From assembly GCF_001307805.1 (NCBI RefSeq), contig NZ_CP013862.1:2294001-2358000 (forward strand): 64,000 nucleotides of DNA, in the 5' to 3' direction. The notes under the pieces are model-generated. The model did not search any database and was not told the origin of the DNA. It saw only the letters and a program-made list of their open reading frames with translations. This document shows positions 43,708 to 52,726 of this stretch, one piece after another. Each line of letters opens with the position of its first letter. The stretch's first letter is position 1. Source of the stretch: Lentibacillus amyloliquefaciens. GTDB lineage: Bacteria > Bacillota > Bacilli > Bacillales > Amphibacillaceae. Position numbers and translations under genes: made by a program.

Positions 43708-44187
43708 ATCAGTATCTATGATTTCTCCGCAAAGACGATAGATGGAGAAGAAAAATCGCTGAATGACTATGAGGGAGAAGTTGTGTTAATTGTCAACACC
43801 GCCAGTGAATGCGGGTTCACACCACAATTTGACGGCCTGGAAAAGCTTTATGATACATATAAAGATGAGGGACTGACAGTACTTGGATTCCCGTGTAACC
43901 AGTTCAACAGTCAAGATCCAGGTTCAGACGGCGAAATAGCCATTTTTTGTCGAAGAAATTATGGTGTCACATTTCCTATGTTCAGCAAGATTGATGTTAG
44001 GGGTGAAAATGCACACCCTTTGTTTGTGTATTTAACCGAACAAGCGAAAGGTGTTGTCACCAGACAGATAAAATGGAACTTCACCAAATTTCTGATTGAT
44101 CGAAATGGAAACGTCATCAACCGCTACGCACCACAGACAAAACCGGAAAACATTGAAAAGGATATTGAAAAAGCGTTGCAAAGCTGA
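43708..44187 (+). CDS. Glutathione peroxidase family thiol peroxidase (BsaA-like), apparent ATC start
   Basis: Peroxidase of about 159 residues reducing hydroperoxides, probably with thioredoxin. Motifs: [11 protein letters not shown] with the catalytic Cys, LGFPCNQF with the resolving-type Cys and Gln, and [10 protein letters not shown] with the Trp/Asn. Homologues start MSIYDF; here that position is ATC (43708) with GGGGG 8 nt upstream and no ATG, GTG or TTG nearby. The only upstream alternative, TTG at 43675, lacks a ribosome site and lies inside the predicted promoter. Start codon remains the weak point. Confidence 0.85.
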   Translation: MSIYDFSAKTIDGEEKSLNDYEGEVVLIVNTASECGFTPQFDGLEKLYDTYKDEGLTVLGFPCNQFNSQDPGSDGEIAIFCRRNYGVTFPMFSKIDVRGENAHPLFVYLTEQAKGVVTRQIKWNFTKFLIDRNGNVINRYAPQTKPENIEKDIEKALQS

Positions 44188-44188
44188 A

Positions 44189-44226
44189 ATGCTGTCCCAC
44201 CGTTTGGCTGGGACAGCATTTTTTGT
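44189..44226 (+). terminator. Terminator of the peroxidase gene
   Basis: ATGCTGTCCCA/TGGGACAGCAT with a 9-nt loop, then TTTTTTGTC. Confidence 0.9.
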
Positions 44227-44255
44227 CGTGAACATGTTTGGGCTTTCCGGAACAT

Positions 44256-44292
44256 GAAAAAAATCGGGCGGCTGCAAACAGAGCCCTATTTT
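44256..44292 (-). terminator. Terminator of proS
   Basis: ATAGGGC..GCCGCCC-type hairpin followed by GATTTTTTT on the minus strand. Confidence 0.6.
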
Positions 44293-44299
44293 TCATGCT

Positions 44300-45748
44300 T
44301 TAATAAGCTCGTGCCCAATAAACCATTTCTTTGGCTTCTCTCCCACAGCAAACACAGGAATCAGAAACCGTTTCCTGTTCAAATGGAATGCAACGGGATG
44401 TAGCGGACGTCTCGTCTTTAATTTTTTCCTCACATTCCACATCGCCGCACCACATCGCCTTGATAAAGCCTGGATTCTCTGCCAGGGCCTTTTTGAACGC
44501 ATCCATATCGACAGCCGTTGTGGTTGCTTCTTCACGATGTTCCAGTGCTTGATTATATAAGTTCTGCTGCACTTCTTCCAAAAGAGCCGGCAGCCGCTCT
44601 TCCAGTTCGGCTAATGGAACAAATTCCTTTTCCCCGGTATCGCGGCGGACAAGCACCACTTGATCATTTTCAATGTCTTTCGGACCCATCTCAATCCGGA
44701 CAGGAATTCCTTTCATTTCATATTCGTTGAATTTCCAGCCAGGCTTCTTATCGCTGCCATCAATATCAACACGGACCAGGTTCCGCAGACGGTCACGCAG
44801 ATCATATGCCTTGTCCAGCACACCCTCTTTATGCTGAGCGACCGGAACAATCATTGCCTGCGTCGGCGCGATCCGGGGCGGGATGACCAGGCCGCGGTTA
44901 TCACCATGCACCATTATGAGTGCGCCCATAATACGCGTGGACATGCCCCATGATGTCTGATGGATCGGTTTTTGCTCACCATGTTCATCCAGATAATTAA
45001 TATCAAAAGCTTCAGCAAAACCTGTGCCAAAATAATGCGACGTTCCGGATTGCAGTGCTTTACCGTCGTGCATCAGGCTTTCAATGGTTAAGGTGTAATT
45101 GGCTCCGGCAAACTTCTCACTCTCGGTCTTTTTCCCGTGCAAAACAGGTATTGCCAAATAATCCTCGGCAACATCCGCGTAAATCTGAAGCATGCGTGCT
45201 GTTTCCTCTTCTGCATCCTCACGAGTAGCATGCGCTGTGTGTCCTTCCTGCCACAAAAATTCAAGCGAGCGCAAAAATGGCCGTGTTGTTTTTTCCCAGC
45301 GGACAACATTGCTCCACTGATTATACAATTTCGGCAGGTCGCGATAGGAATGGATATTTTTAGAATAGTATTCACCGAACAGCACTTCTGATGTCGGACG
45401 GACGCAGATCCGCTCCGCCAGTTCTTCCTCACCGCCATGAGTCACCCAGGCAACTTCCGGGGCGAATCCCTCAATGTGGTCTTTTTCTTTCTGCAGCATG
45501 CTTTCCGGAATAAACAGCGGAAAATACACATTCGAATGACCGGTTTCTTTAAATTTCTTGTCCAACTCATCACGAATGTTTTCCCAAATAGCAAAACCGT
45601 ATGGCTTAATAATCATTGTTCCGCGCACCATTCCGTAATCAACCAATTCCGCCTGTTTAACAACGTCCGTATACCACTGAGCGAAATCGTCCTCCATCGC
45701 GGTAATCTTCTCAACAAATTGCTTATTGTTTTTAGCCAAATAAGACAC
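44300..45748 (-). CDS. proS: Prolyl-tRNA synthetase, archaeal/eukaryotic-like (type 3)
   Basis: Class II aminoacyl-tRNA synthetase of 482 residues. Motif 2/3 regions [40 protein letters not shown] and [17 protein letters not shown] match the archaeal-type enzyme, which lacks the bacterial insertion domain. The C-terminus has a zinc-type cysteine set ([17 protein letters not shown]) and ends in Tyr, both typical of type 3. The bacterial type would be about 565 residues. Expression is controlled by a T-box leader upstream. Some Bacillaceae carry this form alone or beside a bacterial ProRS; the rest of the genome decides. Confidence 0.95.
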   Translation of the reverse strand: MSYLAKNNKQFVEKITAMEDDFAQWYTDVVKQAELVDYGMVRGTMIIKPYGFAIWENIRDELDKKFKETGHSNVYFPLFIPESMLQKEKDHIEGFAPEVAWVTHGGEEELAERICVRPTSEVLFGEYYSKNIHSYRDLPKLYNQWSNVVRWEKTTRPFLRSLEFLWQEGHTAHATREDAEEETARMLQIYADVAEDYLAIPVLHGKKTESEKFAGANYTLTIESLMHDGKALQSGTSHYFGTGFAEAFDINYLDEHGEQKPIHQTSWGMSTRIMGALIMVHGDNRGLVIPPRIAPTQAMIVPVAQHKEGVLDKAYDLRDRLRNLVRVDIDGSDKKPGWKFNEYEMKGIPVRIEMGPKDIENDQVVLVRRDTGEKEFVPLAELEERLPALLEEVQQNLYNQALEHREEATTTAVDMDAFKKALAENPGFIKAMWCGDVECEEKIKDETSATSRCIPFEQETVSDSCVCCGREAKEMVYWARAY

Positions 45749-45782
45749 TCCTTAAATAAAATATAGAAGAATTTTCCTTATT

Positions 45783-46010
45783 AAAAAATCCTCCGTCCTG
45801 AAAAAGGGACCGAGGTCTGTGGTGGTACCACCCTTGTTTGCAACCAATCACGGACTGCACACACTTGGTATCTTAACGGTTTAAAACCGCGCACATCTTT
45901 CGGCAAAAACCTTCCGATGGCGAACTCAGAGGCAGGTTCTTAGTCTGTATCTTTGGAAATTTCCACCAGCCATTTCCTCTCTGTCTAAAGACCTCTCAAA
46001 CTATACTAAT
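45783..46010 (-). promoter_or_regulatory. T-box riboswitch of proS (tRNA-Pro)
   Basis: On the minus strand the T-box AAGGGTGGTACCACC (45835-45821) can pair through TGGT with the ACCA end of uncharged tRNA. It is followed by a terminator hairpin CCTCGGTCC/GGACGGAGG (45815-45790) and a T-run. Stem I lies at about 45920-45990 (CAGAG.../CTCTG), where a CCT (proline) in GAACCTGCC is a candidate specifier codon. Uncharged tRNA-Pro should prevent termination and raise proS. Confidence 0.9.
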
Positions 46011-46140
46011 CCTCATCAGCGTTTCATCTATTATATTTTTTAATATATATGGATGTGCCGTTAAAGTCAAGTCGCACCTGTAAAGAGCAGCTAATTCGAT
46101 GCTGTACGGCAAATAAATAATCTGATTGAAAACATCGGCC

Positions 46141-46176
46141 GGAGAAGCCAAGGCCAATTTGGCCTGGCTTCTCCTT
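46141..46176 (-). terminator. Hairpin after the nicotinamidase gene
   Basis: GGAGAAGCCAGGCCAA/TTGGCCTTGGCTTCTCC, a 15-bp or longer stem with almost no loop and no T-run. Probably a terminator or transcript-end stabiliser. Confidence 0.6.
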
Positions 46177-46181
46177 AGCAT

Positions 46182-46733
46182 CTATATGACTTTTGCACCC
46201 AGTGTATCTTTAAAATGGCCAAGCGCCCAGTCATGCCCGGCTGCATTAAAACTGGCGACCGCATCCTGATGCACAACAATATCAAACCCTTTGTTATACG
46301 CATCAACAGCCGTATGCAGTACACAAATATCGGTGCAGACGCCAACGAGATGGATTTCGTCAATTCCGCGTTCACGCAATTTGATTTCCAAATCCGTCCC
46401 GGCAAAAGCACTGTAGCGCGTTTTATCAAAATAATAGACATTGTTCTTATCCTTGTTTTTCGCATAGACTGATGCTAACGAACCATACAGTTCCTGACCT
46501 TCTGTTCCAATAATATTATGCGGCGGAAAAAGTTCTGTTTCCGGATGTAACGTGTCCCCTTCTTCATGTGCATCAATTGCGAATACGATAAAGTCACCTG
46601 CAGCGATAAAACCCTTCGTAATGGATTCGATGTTTTCCTCGATAGCCTGTCCCGGTTTACCACATGTCAGCTTCCCTTCATCCGCTACAAAGTCAACCGT
46701 ATAATCCACATTAATCAAAGCCCGCTTCCCCAT
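46182..46733 (-). CDS. pncA: Nicotinamidase (isochorismatase-fold)
   Basis: Converts nicotinamide to nicotinate for NAD salvage. The 183 residues are family length. Catalytic Asp in NVDYTVDF, metal-site DAH in FAIDAHEEGD, Lys in YFDKTRYSAF and nucleophile Cys in LVGVCTDICVLHTAVDAY are all present. ATG at 46733 is chosen because GGAG is 8 nt upstream; the in-frame GTG at 46742 falls in that site. Confidence 0.92.
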   Translation of the reverse strand: MGKRALINVDYTVDFVADEGKLTCGKPGQAIEENIESITKGFIAAGDFIVFAIDAHEEGDTLHPETELFPPHNIIGTEGQELYGSLASVYAKNKDKNNVYYFDKTRYSAFAGTDLEIKLRERGIDEIHLVGVCTDICVLHTAVDAYNKGFDIVVHQDAVASFNAAGHDWALGHFKDTLGAKVI

Positions 46734-46808
46734 TAATCCCACTCCTTTATTAATTTTCGAGGGGTCATTTTATGTTGCAGCTCTTTTTGCACACTTTAAG
46801 TATGCTCT

Positions 46809-47650
46809 CTACTTGCTTGCCTGAAGCTCTTCAACTTTTATCCTATGTGCTTCACCCTGCATACGCTCTGCTGCGTGATACGTTGGTCCAACCATTTCGG
46901 TGTAGGTAAATCCATATTCAATCGCCGTTGTGACAAAACTTTTAGCTAAGCGAACTGCTTCAGGCATCGAATAACCTTTTGTCATATAGGCGGTGATTGC
47001 GGCCGAGTATGTGCAGCCCGCTCCACTCGTATTTTCCGTATCAATCCGTGGTGCTTCGAAGGCTGTCAGCGTCTCGCCGTCATAAAGCACATCGACTGCC
47101 TCGCCCTTCAGTCTGCCGCCTTTTACCAGAACATATTGCGGCCCAAGGTCATACAAATCGACAGCGGCCTGCTTCATATCTTCTACCGTCTTCACTTCGC
47201 GTCCAACCAACAGATACGATGCTTCAGGCACATTCGGAGTAATAACATCAGCCAGCGGCACTAGCTTTTCCTTTAATACATCGATGGCATCATCTGCGAG
47301 CAGCTTCGAATCAAGCTTGCCCACCATCACCGGATCGACCACTTTGACTTTTACGCTTGAAGAGGCAATCAAATCTGCCGCTTTTTCAATGATTTCTTTG
47401 GAAAAAAGCATACCTGTTTTAAGCGCATCAGTTCCGACCTGTTTCATCGCTGTGGCAAACTGCGCCTCGATTGCCTCAATTGTTTGCAGATGCACATTTT
47501 TATCTGTGTCAGGGTGTCGGGCAACAATCGCTGTCACCACACTCATTCCGTATACGTCCAGTTCCTGAAATGTTTTCAAATCTGCTTGTATGCCGGCACT
47601 CCCCCGGCTGCAGACCCGGCGATTGTGATAGCACGTGTTGGCAAATTCAT
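46809..47650 (-). pseudogene. pdxK: Pyridoxine/pyridoxal kinase with an apparent frameshift near the N-terminus
   Basis: Ribokinase-like vitamin B6 kinase. The true start is ATG 47650 (AAAGGAA upstream), reading MNLPTRAITIAGS; the frame then breaks at about 47606-47614. Re-inserting one base gives GSDSRGSAGIQADLKTFQEL, after which the frame is intact to the stop, with DPVMVGK, ADVITPNVPEASYL, VLVKGG and the catalytic NTSGAGCTYSAAI. The alternative is a TTG start at 47657 in the second frame, which would replace the motif with unrelated residues. Either a real inactivating deletion or a sequencing error next to a C-run. Confidence 0.8.
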
Positions 47651-47670
47651 TATGCAAATTCCTTTCTGAG

Positions 47671-48156
47671 TTAAAATATGAGAACGATGAAGAACCAGCC
47701 CATCATCGCCAACTGAATGACGACTTTTGCGGCTGCTCCGCCCAGAAAACCGATCAATGATCCGAAAGAAGCTTTGGCGGCCTCTTCAAATGTCTTTTCC
47801 TGCATCAGCTCGATCAGAAATACCGTAATAAACGGGATAATCAGAATGCCAAATGGCGGTATGATGAATGAACCGACAATAACAGCAATAGCCGCGCCGC
47901 GTTCACCCCATTTGCTGCCGCCGTATTTTTTGACAAAATAACTGTTGGCAATGACATCCGACACTATCAGTATAACAGTAAGTACCGCCATCGCCGTCCA
48001 GAAAAACCAGGTCAGTTCATCAGCGTTAATGACAAAATGATAAAGTAGAAACCCAACCCAAAGCACTAAAGGCGAAGGGATAATCGGGAAAATAATGCCT
48101 GCAAAGCTTGCGATAAATAATGCAATGATAATAACCCAAACAATAATGTCCAACAT
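47671..48156 (-). CDS. DUF456 family membrane protein (YqgC-like)
   Basis: Membrane protein of 161 residues with four to five glycine-rich hydrophobic segments (IIPSPLVLWVGFLLYH, YGGSKWGERGAAIAVIVGSF, ASFGSLIGFLGGAAAKVV). Family function unknown. Its gene is 21 bp upstream of pdxK and 16 bp downstream of the PlsY-like gene, so the three may be co-transcribed. Confidence 0.85.
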   Translation of the reverse strand: MLDIIVWVIIIALFIASFAGIIFPIIPSPLVLWVGFLLYHFVINADELTWFFWTAMAVLTVILIVSDVIANSYFVKKYGGSKWGERGAAIAVIVGSFIIPPFGILIIPFITVFLIELMQEKTFEEAAKASFGSLIGFLGGAAAKVVIQLAMMGWFFIVLIF

Positions 48157-48171
48157 TGCTGTCCTCCACTT

Positions 48172-48795
48172 CTATGGCTCTTTTCGAAACATACTTGATA
48201 TCCTTGTTTCTTCTTTATTAATGATACGTTTATAATTATCCATATGTTTCAGTATGCTCATAACTGATAATAACACAACCACAATTGTTGGTTCGATTCC
48301 AAAGAACAGATAAGTCATCACCAGAAATGAAACATACATGAAAAGAACGCCAACTACCAGATAGTCAGTTGCCAATGTCAATAAAAGCAATATGGCAATT
48401 CCTATAAGAGCTATCTTCCAGTCAATGGCTAACAGCACACCGACCAATGATGCCGTTCCTTTACCGCCGCTGAAATTCATAGTAACCGGATAATTATGCC
48501 CGACAATAATGAATAACGCATTAATGTATACCAGTAGTGTTTGTGTTGGTCCTGTAATACCCAGACTTTCCAATAGATACAATACAAGCAAGATTGATAA
48601 TGTCGCTTTAAAAATATCAATAAGTGCAACGAGAATCCCATATTTCCAGCCCAATAAAATCGTCGTATTAGAAGCGCCTGAGTTTTTCACCCCTGTATTC
48701 TTAATATCCATTTTCTTATATTTGCCGACCACCTGCGACCCATGAATACAACCGAACAGATAGCCAATCAAACTGACAATCATAACAGACATCAT
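48172..48795 (-). CDS. PlsY-like glycerol-3-phosphate acyltransferase
   Basis: Integral membrane acyltransferase of 207 residues. The three PlsY motifs are recognisable: KNTGVKNSGASNTTILLG, FSGGKGTASLVG and VGHNYPVTMN. PlsY uses acyl-phosphate to acylate glycerol-3-phosphate as the first step of phospholipid synthesis. Motif 1 and the N-terminus differ from the canonical enzyme (GSNPGATN type), so it may be a paralogue with a changed role. ATG at 48795 follows GGGGGAG. Confidence 0.8.
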   Translation of the reverse strand: MMSVMIVSLIGYLFGCIHGSQVVGKYKKMDIKNTGVKNSGASNTTILLGWKYGILVALIDIFKATLSILLVLYLLESLGITGPTQTLLVYINALFIIVGHNYPVTMNFSGGKGTASLVGVLLAIDWKIALIGIAILLLLTLATDYLVVGVLFMYVSFLVMTYLFFGIEPTIVVVLLSVMSILKHMDNYKRIINKEETRISSMFRKEP

Positions 48796-48972
48796 ATTGC
48801 TCCCCCTTTAGTTAATCTTATATTCAGACCTCAGTAACTTCAAGACAATTATTTCCGAAAATGGAGCTCTTTTTTTACCGATTTCTTTCGATTATAAATA
48901 TATAGGAAGCCCTGTCATTACAATAGATGTTATAATCATAAGCGAAGTACAATACGAAGGAGAAACCCGATT

Positions 48973-49542
48973 TTGAAACGCTACCGCACAGACATTACAG
49001 CATGGCTCATCATTATTTTCATACTTGTGGCGCTTTTCTATCTATATAACCAATTACAACCCGACAACTATATCAACCAGGGTGAAGATGCATCTCTTCC
49101 CGGAAAACTTCATCCGGAAGTAGCCGAAATGACAGAGGCGCTAATCGAACAAGCAGGCAATAAGAGTATTAACGTAGTCATCACCGAAACAACCCGAAGC
49201 AATGAGGAGCAACGGGAATTATACGAGCAAGGACGCTCAGAAGACGGACAAATCGTCACTTATGCACAAGGCGGTGAATCCTATCATAACTATGGCCTCG
49301 CAGTTGATTATGCCCTGCGCAATCAGAACGGGGATATTATTTGGGATATTCATTATGATGGCAATCATAACGGGGAATCAGACTGGTTTGAAGTGGCTGA
49401 TATAGCAAAGGAGCTTGGTTTTGAATGGGGCGGAGACTGGAATAATTTTAAAGATTATCCCCATTTACAAAAAGACTTCGGGCTAAGCATCAACCAACTG
49501 CAACAAGGGATCCGTCCAAAGGAAGAAGAGACAGAGACATAA
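48973..49542 (+). CDS. M15-family D,D-carboxypeptidase / CwlK-like peptidase
   Basis: Membrane-anchored peptidoglycan peptidase of 189 residues. One N-terminal membrane segment (about 10-27), then an M15 catalytic domain with SYHNYGLAVDYAL (zinc-binding His and Asp), FEWGGDWNNFKDYPHLQ (second His, catalytic region). Similar to VanY/CwlK proteins that trim peptide stems. Start is TTG at 48973 with AAGGAG about 9 nt upstream. Confidence 0.87.
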   Translation: MKRYRTDITAWLIIIFILVALFYLYNQLQPDNYINQGEDASLPGKLHPEVAEMTEALIEQAGNKSINVVITETTRSNEEQRELYEQGRSEDGQIVTYAQGGESYHNYGLAVDYALRNQNGDIIWDIHYDGNHNGESDWFEVADIAKELGFEWGGDWNNFKDYPHLQKDFGLSINQLQQGIRPKEEETET

Positions 49543-49747
49543 GTCAGCCATATTGCAGAGCTTTAACAAAGGATTTCCATCCTATTTAGAATGAACTCGA
49601 ACTGTATTAAAGAAAGGCACTCTCCATGGAATGAAAAGTTTCATCATGTCTCCGTTATTAGGCAAAAGCAGCAAATTGCCCTTCTGCCCACGTGCTTGAA
49701 CATAAATGAGAAGAAATTGAAACAAACTTAACCCCACTGGACACGAC

Positions 49748-49782
49748 AGGACCACGCTGATTCGCGTGGTCTTATTTTTTGA
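49748..49782 (+). terminator. Terminator about 200 bp downstream of the M15 gene
   Basis: GGACCACGC/GCGTGGTC stem, 5-nt loop, then TTATTTTTTG. Nothing recognisable lies between the stop codon and this site. Confidence 0.8.
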
Positions 49783-50292
49783 CCTGAAAACATCACATGT
49801 ATCATTTCATTACAGCTAATACATAACGAATGTCCTACAACAAGACTCTGTAATAGGCCGCTAGTCTTCAAGCAATTTCAAGATAATATTTTTATTTGAA
49901 TTTTCAGTAATAATTGTCAATTTTGAGCATATATAAGAAATACACATTATTTTGAAGAATATTATGGTATAAACAAGTTTAATGCGACTCACATTAAAAT
50001 ACAAGCCTATATTACAAATTATCAAAAAATATAGCATTTGAATGAATGAACAATACCCTATAATATTGAATTATGACTTTTTTGTAAACTTTTCCCCACC
50101 ACCTGCTGTTCAATATCTAGTAAAAAAGTAATGCATATGCAATGCTCTTTAATTTGATAATTGAACACAGCTATTATTTAGCATCTTATCCTTAAAGGAG
50201 GCAGCCAAGAAAAAGAAACAAGTAAAACTGTTTTTCGCCCTCTGTGGCGTAAAACCACTTTTACACAAAATTTATGGGAGGTCATTTAGGAG
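49783..50292 (+). promoter_or_regulatory. Upstream region and long leader of ehuB
   Basis: About 500 bp of AT-rich sequence without a gene. A plausible promoter is TTTGAA (50037-50042) and TATAAT (50059-50064), 16 nt apart, giving a leader of about 220 nt. The leader holds AAAGGAGG at 50194-50201 not followed by a start codon, and a short hairpin TTTTCGCC/GGCGTAAAA at about 50232-50255. Long upstream regions are common for osmotically controlled genes. Confidence 0.4.
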
Positions 50293-51219
50293 ATGAAAAA
50301 ACTATTAGCAGCTTCAATCTTCGGCATTCTTATTCTTTTCCTCGCTGCTTGCGGAGGCGGCTCTGATGATTCCAGCGGCAGTGACGATGGAAGCAGCGGA
50401 GACAGCGGGAGTGAAAGCGAATCCAGTGGTGACTCAAAACTTGCTGAAATTCAGGAGTCAGGAACCGTTACAGTTGGATTTGCGAATGAAGAACCATATG
50501 GTTACCAGGGGGAAGATGGCGAGCTGACAGGTGCATCACCGGAGATTACGAAAGCGGTATTTGCAGAACTGGGAGTCGATAATATGGATGGGCAACTGGC
50601 AGACTTCGGTCAATTAATTCCAGGCCTGAATGCAGGCAACTATGACGTAGTGACAGCAGCTATGGCAATTAACCCGGATCGCTGTGAAAACGCAGACTTT
50701 GGTGAACCGGAAATGACATACGGGGAAGGTATTGTTGTACCTGAGGGCAACCCGATGGATATTCACAGCTATAGTGATATAGCCGAATCAGGTGCCAACG
50801 TATCCATCATGTCCGGGGCAACTGAAATCGGGTACGCACAGGAGATGGGTGTGTCTGAAGACCAGATACAGGAAGCTGCCGATATCCCTTCTACAATTTC
50901 AGCCGTTCAATCCGGTCGTGCTGACGTAACAACGGCTACGGAAATGACATTGAGAATGGCAATGGAAACGGCCAGTGGCGATGTCGAATTTGTAGAGGAC
51001 TTCGAGCAGCCGGATATTGAGGGCGTTCCAAGCTATGGGGCTGCTGTTTTCCATCAGGATAACGATGAATTGCGTGAAGCATATAATGAAGAACTGCAAA
51101 AGCTGATTGACGATGGAACAGTTGCTGAAATTCTGGAAAATAACGGCTTTGATCCCGAGAGCAACGCACCACCGGAAGATATCACGACTGAACAAATCTG
51201 CAGCGGAGAAGAATACTAA
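50293..51219 (+). CDS. ehuB: Ectoine/hydroxyectoine ABC transporter substrate-binding lipoprotein
   Basis: Extracellular solute-binding lipoprotein of 308 residues. Lipobox FLAAC gives Cys at about residue 20, then a Ser/Asp/Gly-rich linker (to about 52), then an SBP family 3 domain with FANEEPYGYQGEDGELTGAS, LIPGLNAGNYDVVTAAMAIN and NPDRCENADF, a pattern seen in EhuB rather than in amino-acid binders. ATG at 50293 has GGGAGG 11 nt upstream. First gene of ehuBCDA. Confidence 0.88.
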   Translation: MKKLLAASIFGILILFLAACGGGSDDSSGSDDGSSGDSGSESESSGDSKLAEIQESGTVTVGFANEEPYGYQGEDGELTGASPEITKAVFAELGVDNMDGQLADFGQLIPGLNAGNYDVVTAAMAINPDRCENADFGEPEMTYGEGIVVPEGNPMDIHSYSDIAESGANVSIMSGATEIGYAQEMGVSEDQIQEAADIPSTISAVQSGRADVTTATEMTLRMAMETASGDVEFVEDFEQPDIEGVPSYGAAVFHQDNDELREAYNEELQKLIDDGTVAEILENNGFDPESNAPPEDITTEQICSGEEY

Positions 51220-51261
51220 TGATAGCAAGAAATCTATAATACTAGCTTGACACGACTCCAC

Positions 51262-51304
51262 AGGGTCCGGCTCCCTCACCCAGGGGGTCTGACCCTTTTA
51301 TTTT
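51262..51304 (+). terminator. Partial terminator between ehuB and ehuC
   Basis: AGGGTC/GACCCT arms with a 23-nt inner region, then TTTATTTTG. Such leaky terminators lower permease output relative to the binding protein. Confidence 0.6.
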
Positions 51305-51334
51305 GTGAACTTCTATCTTAAAGGAGTGATTATC

Positions 51335-51991
51335 ATTAACGCAATCAGTGAAATATTCCCTGTTCTGATGCAAGGAATTGGGATAACAATCCAGGTATTG
51401 ATTGGTTCCATTATCCTCGGATATTTAATGGCTTTCATTGCCGGCTTTTGCCGCTTATCTAAAAATCCAATCATCAAATATTTAACCACGTTTTATGTTG
51501 AAGTTTTTCGCGGGACATCCTTAATCGTACAATTGTTTTGGCTATACTATGCATTGCCGATTTTATTTGGAATCGATTTGGGAAGCGATTATCTTGCAGG
51601 TGTGCTTGCGATCGCCCTCAACTATGGTGCATATATGTCGGAAATTGTACGTGGCTCCATATTGGCTGTTTCAAAAGGCCAGACAGAGGCTGCCACGGCA
51701 CTTAATATGTCAAGTTTTCAGCGTATGCGCCTGGTTATTTTCCCACAGGCCGTCCGCATGATGCTCCCGGAATTCGGCAACTACCTCATTCAAATGCTTA
51801 AAGCGACATCTCTTGTGTCGCTAATCGGTATGACAGACATCTTATATTACGGTGACATCCTGAGAAGCAACAACCTGTCCCAGGCACCGACTGTCTATTT
51901 CCTGGTACTTATATTCTATTTCATTATGGCACTGCCATTAATATGGCTGACCAAGAAAATGGAAGCAGCATCGAAGAAAGGAGTGGCCTAG
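51335..51991 (+). CDS. ehuC: Ectoine/hydroxyectoine ABC transporter permease EhuC, apparent ATT start
   Basis: Polar-amino-acid-type permease of about 218 residues with five membrane segments and the EAA loop TEAATALNMSSFQRMRLVIFP. The AAGGAG at 51321-51326 is 8 nt before ATT (51335, giving NAISEIFPVLMQG). The in-frame GTGs at 51305 (no ribosome site) and 51326 (inside the ribosome site) are poor starts. Second gene of the operon. Confidence 0.85.
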   Translation: MNAISEIFPVLMQGIGITIQVLIGSIILGYLMAFIAGFCRLSKNPIIKYLTTFYVEVFRGTSLIVQLFWLYYALPILFGIDLGSDYLAGVLAIALNYGAYMSEIVRGSILAVSKGQTEAATALNMSSFQRMRLVIFPQAVRMMLPEFGNYLIQMLKATSLVSLIGMTDILYYGDILRSNNLSQAPTVYFLVLIFYFIMALPLIWLTKKMEAASKKGVA

Positions 51992-52726
51992 TTGGACAAC
52001 AGTAACTGGCAATGGGATACATTCTTTGAAGCATTCCCGATGGTATTAGAAGGATTAGGAATTACGTTAGGGTTAACAGTTGCAACCTATTTATTTGCAC
52101 TTATATTTGGCTTTGTCTGGACATTGCTGAGTGCAATCCGGTTCAAACCATTAAAGTGGCTGTTCAGATGGGTCATGGAATTCATACGGTCAACCCCCCC
52201 TCTTGTACAGCTGTTTTTCATTTTCTATGCATGGCCGATGGTCCCTGTTGTAGGGTTCGCCCTGGATCCATTCACGAGTGCCATTCTTGGTCTGGGCATA
52301 CACTTCAGTACTTATATCGGTGAAGTGTATCGTTCAGGTATTGAAGCTGTTGAGGACGGCCAATGGGAAGCAGCCCGGGCACTTAACTTTTCAACCGGGG
52401 ACAAATGGGTGAGAATTATTTTGCCGCAAGCTATTCCACCGACCATTCCGATGCTTGGCAACTACTTGATTATTATGTTCAAGGAAATTCCCCTGGCATC
52501 AACAATTGGTGTGGCAGGAATATTGAATCTTGCAAACTCATATGGAGCGGCAAACTTCAGGTACCTTGAGCCATTAACAATTGTTGCCCTCTTATTCCTT
52601 GTACTCAGCTATCCGTCTGCTATATTGATAAATAGACTGGAACGGCGGATGAATCGTCGTTTTGATAAAAAAGAAACAAGCGGCAGCAAAACAATTAAAG
52701 AGGAAAAGGAAGGAGCTGCATCATAA
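51992..52726 (+). CDS. ehuD: Ectoine/hydroxyectoine ABC transporter permease EhuD
   Basis: Second permease subunit, 244 residues, five membrane segments; EAA loop WEAARALNFSTGDKWVRIILP. Start is TTG at 51992, directly after the ehuC stop, with AAAGGAG 8 nt upstream. The C-terminal 25 residues are charged (RRFDKKETSGSKTIKEEKEG). Overlaps ehuA by one base (TAATG). Confidence 0.88.
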   Translation: MDNSNWQWDTFFEAFPMVLEGLGITLGLTVATYLFALIFGFVWTLLSAIRFKPLKWLFRWVMEFIRSTPPLVQLFFIFYAWPMVPVVGFALDPFTSAILGLGIHFSTYIGEVYRSGIEAVEDGQWEAARALNFSTGDKWVRIILPQAIPPTIPMLGNYLIIMFKEIPLASTIGVAGILNLANSYGAANFRYLEPLTIVALLFLVLSYPSAILINRLERRMNRRFDKKETSGSKTIKEEKEGAAS

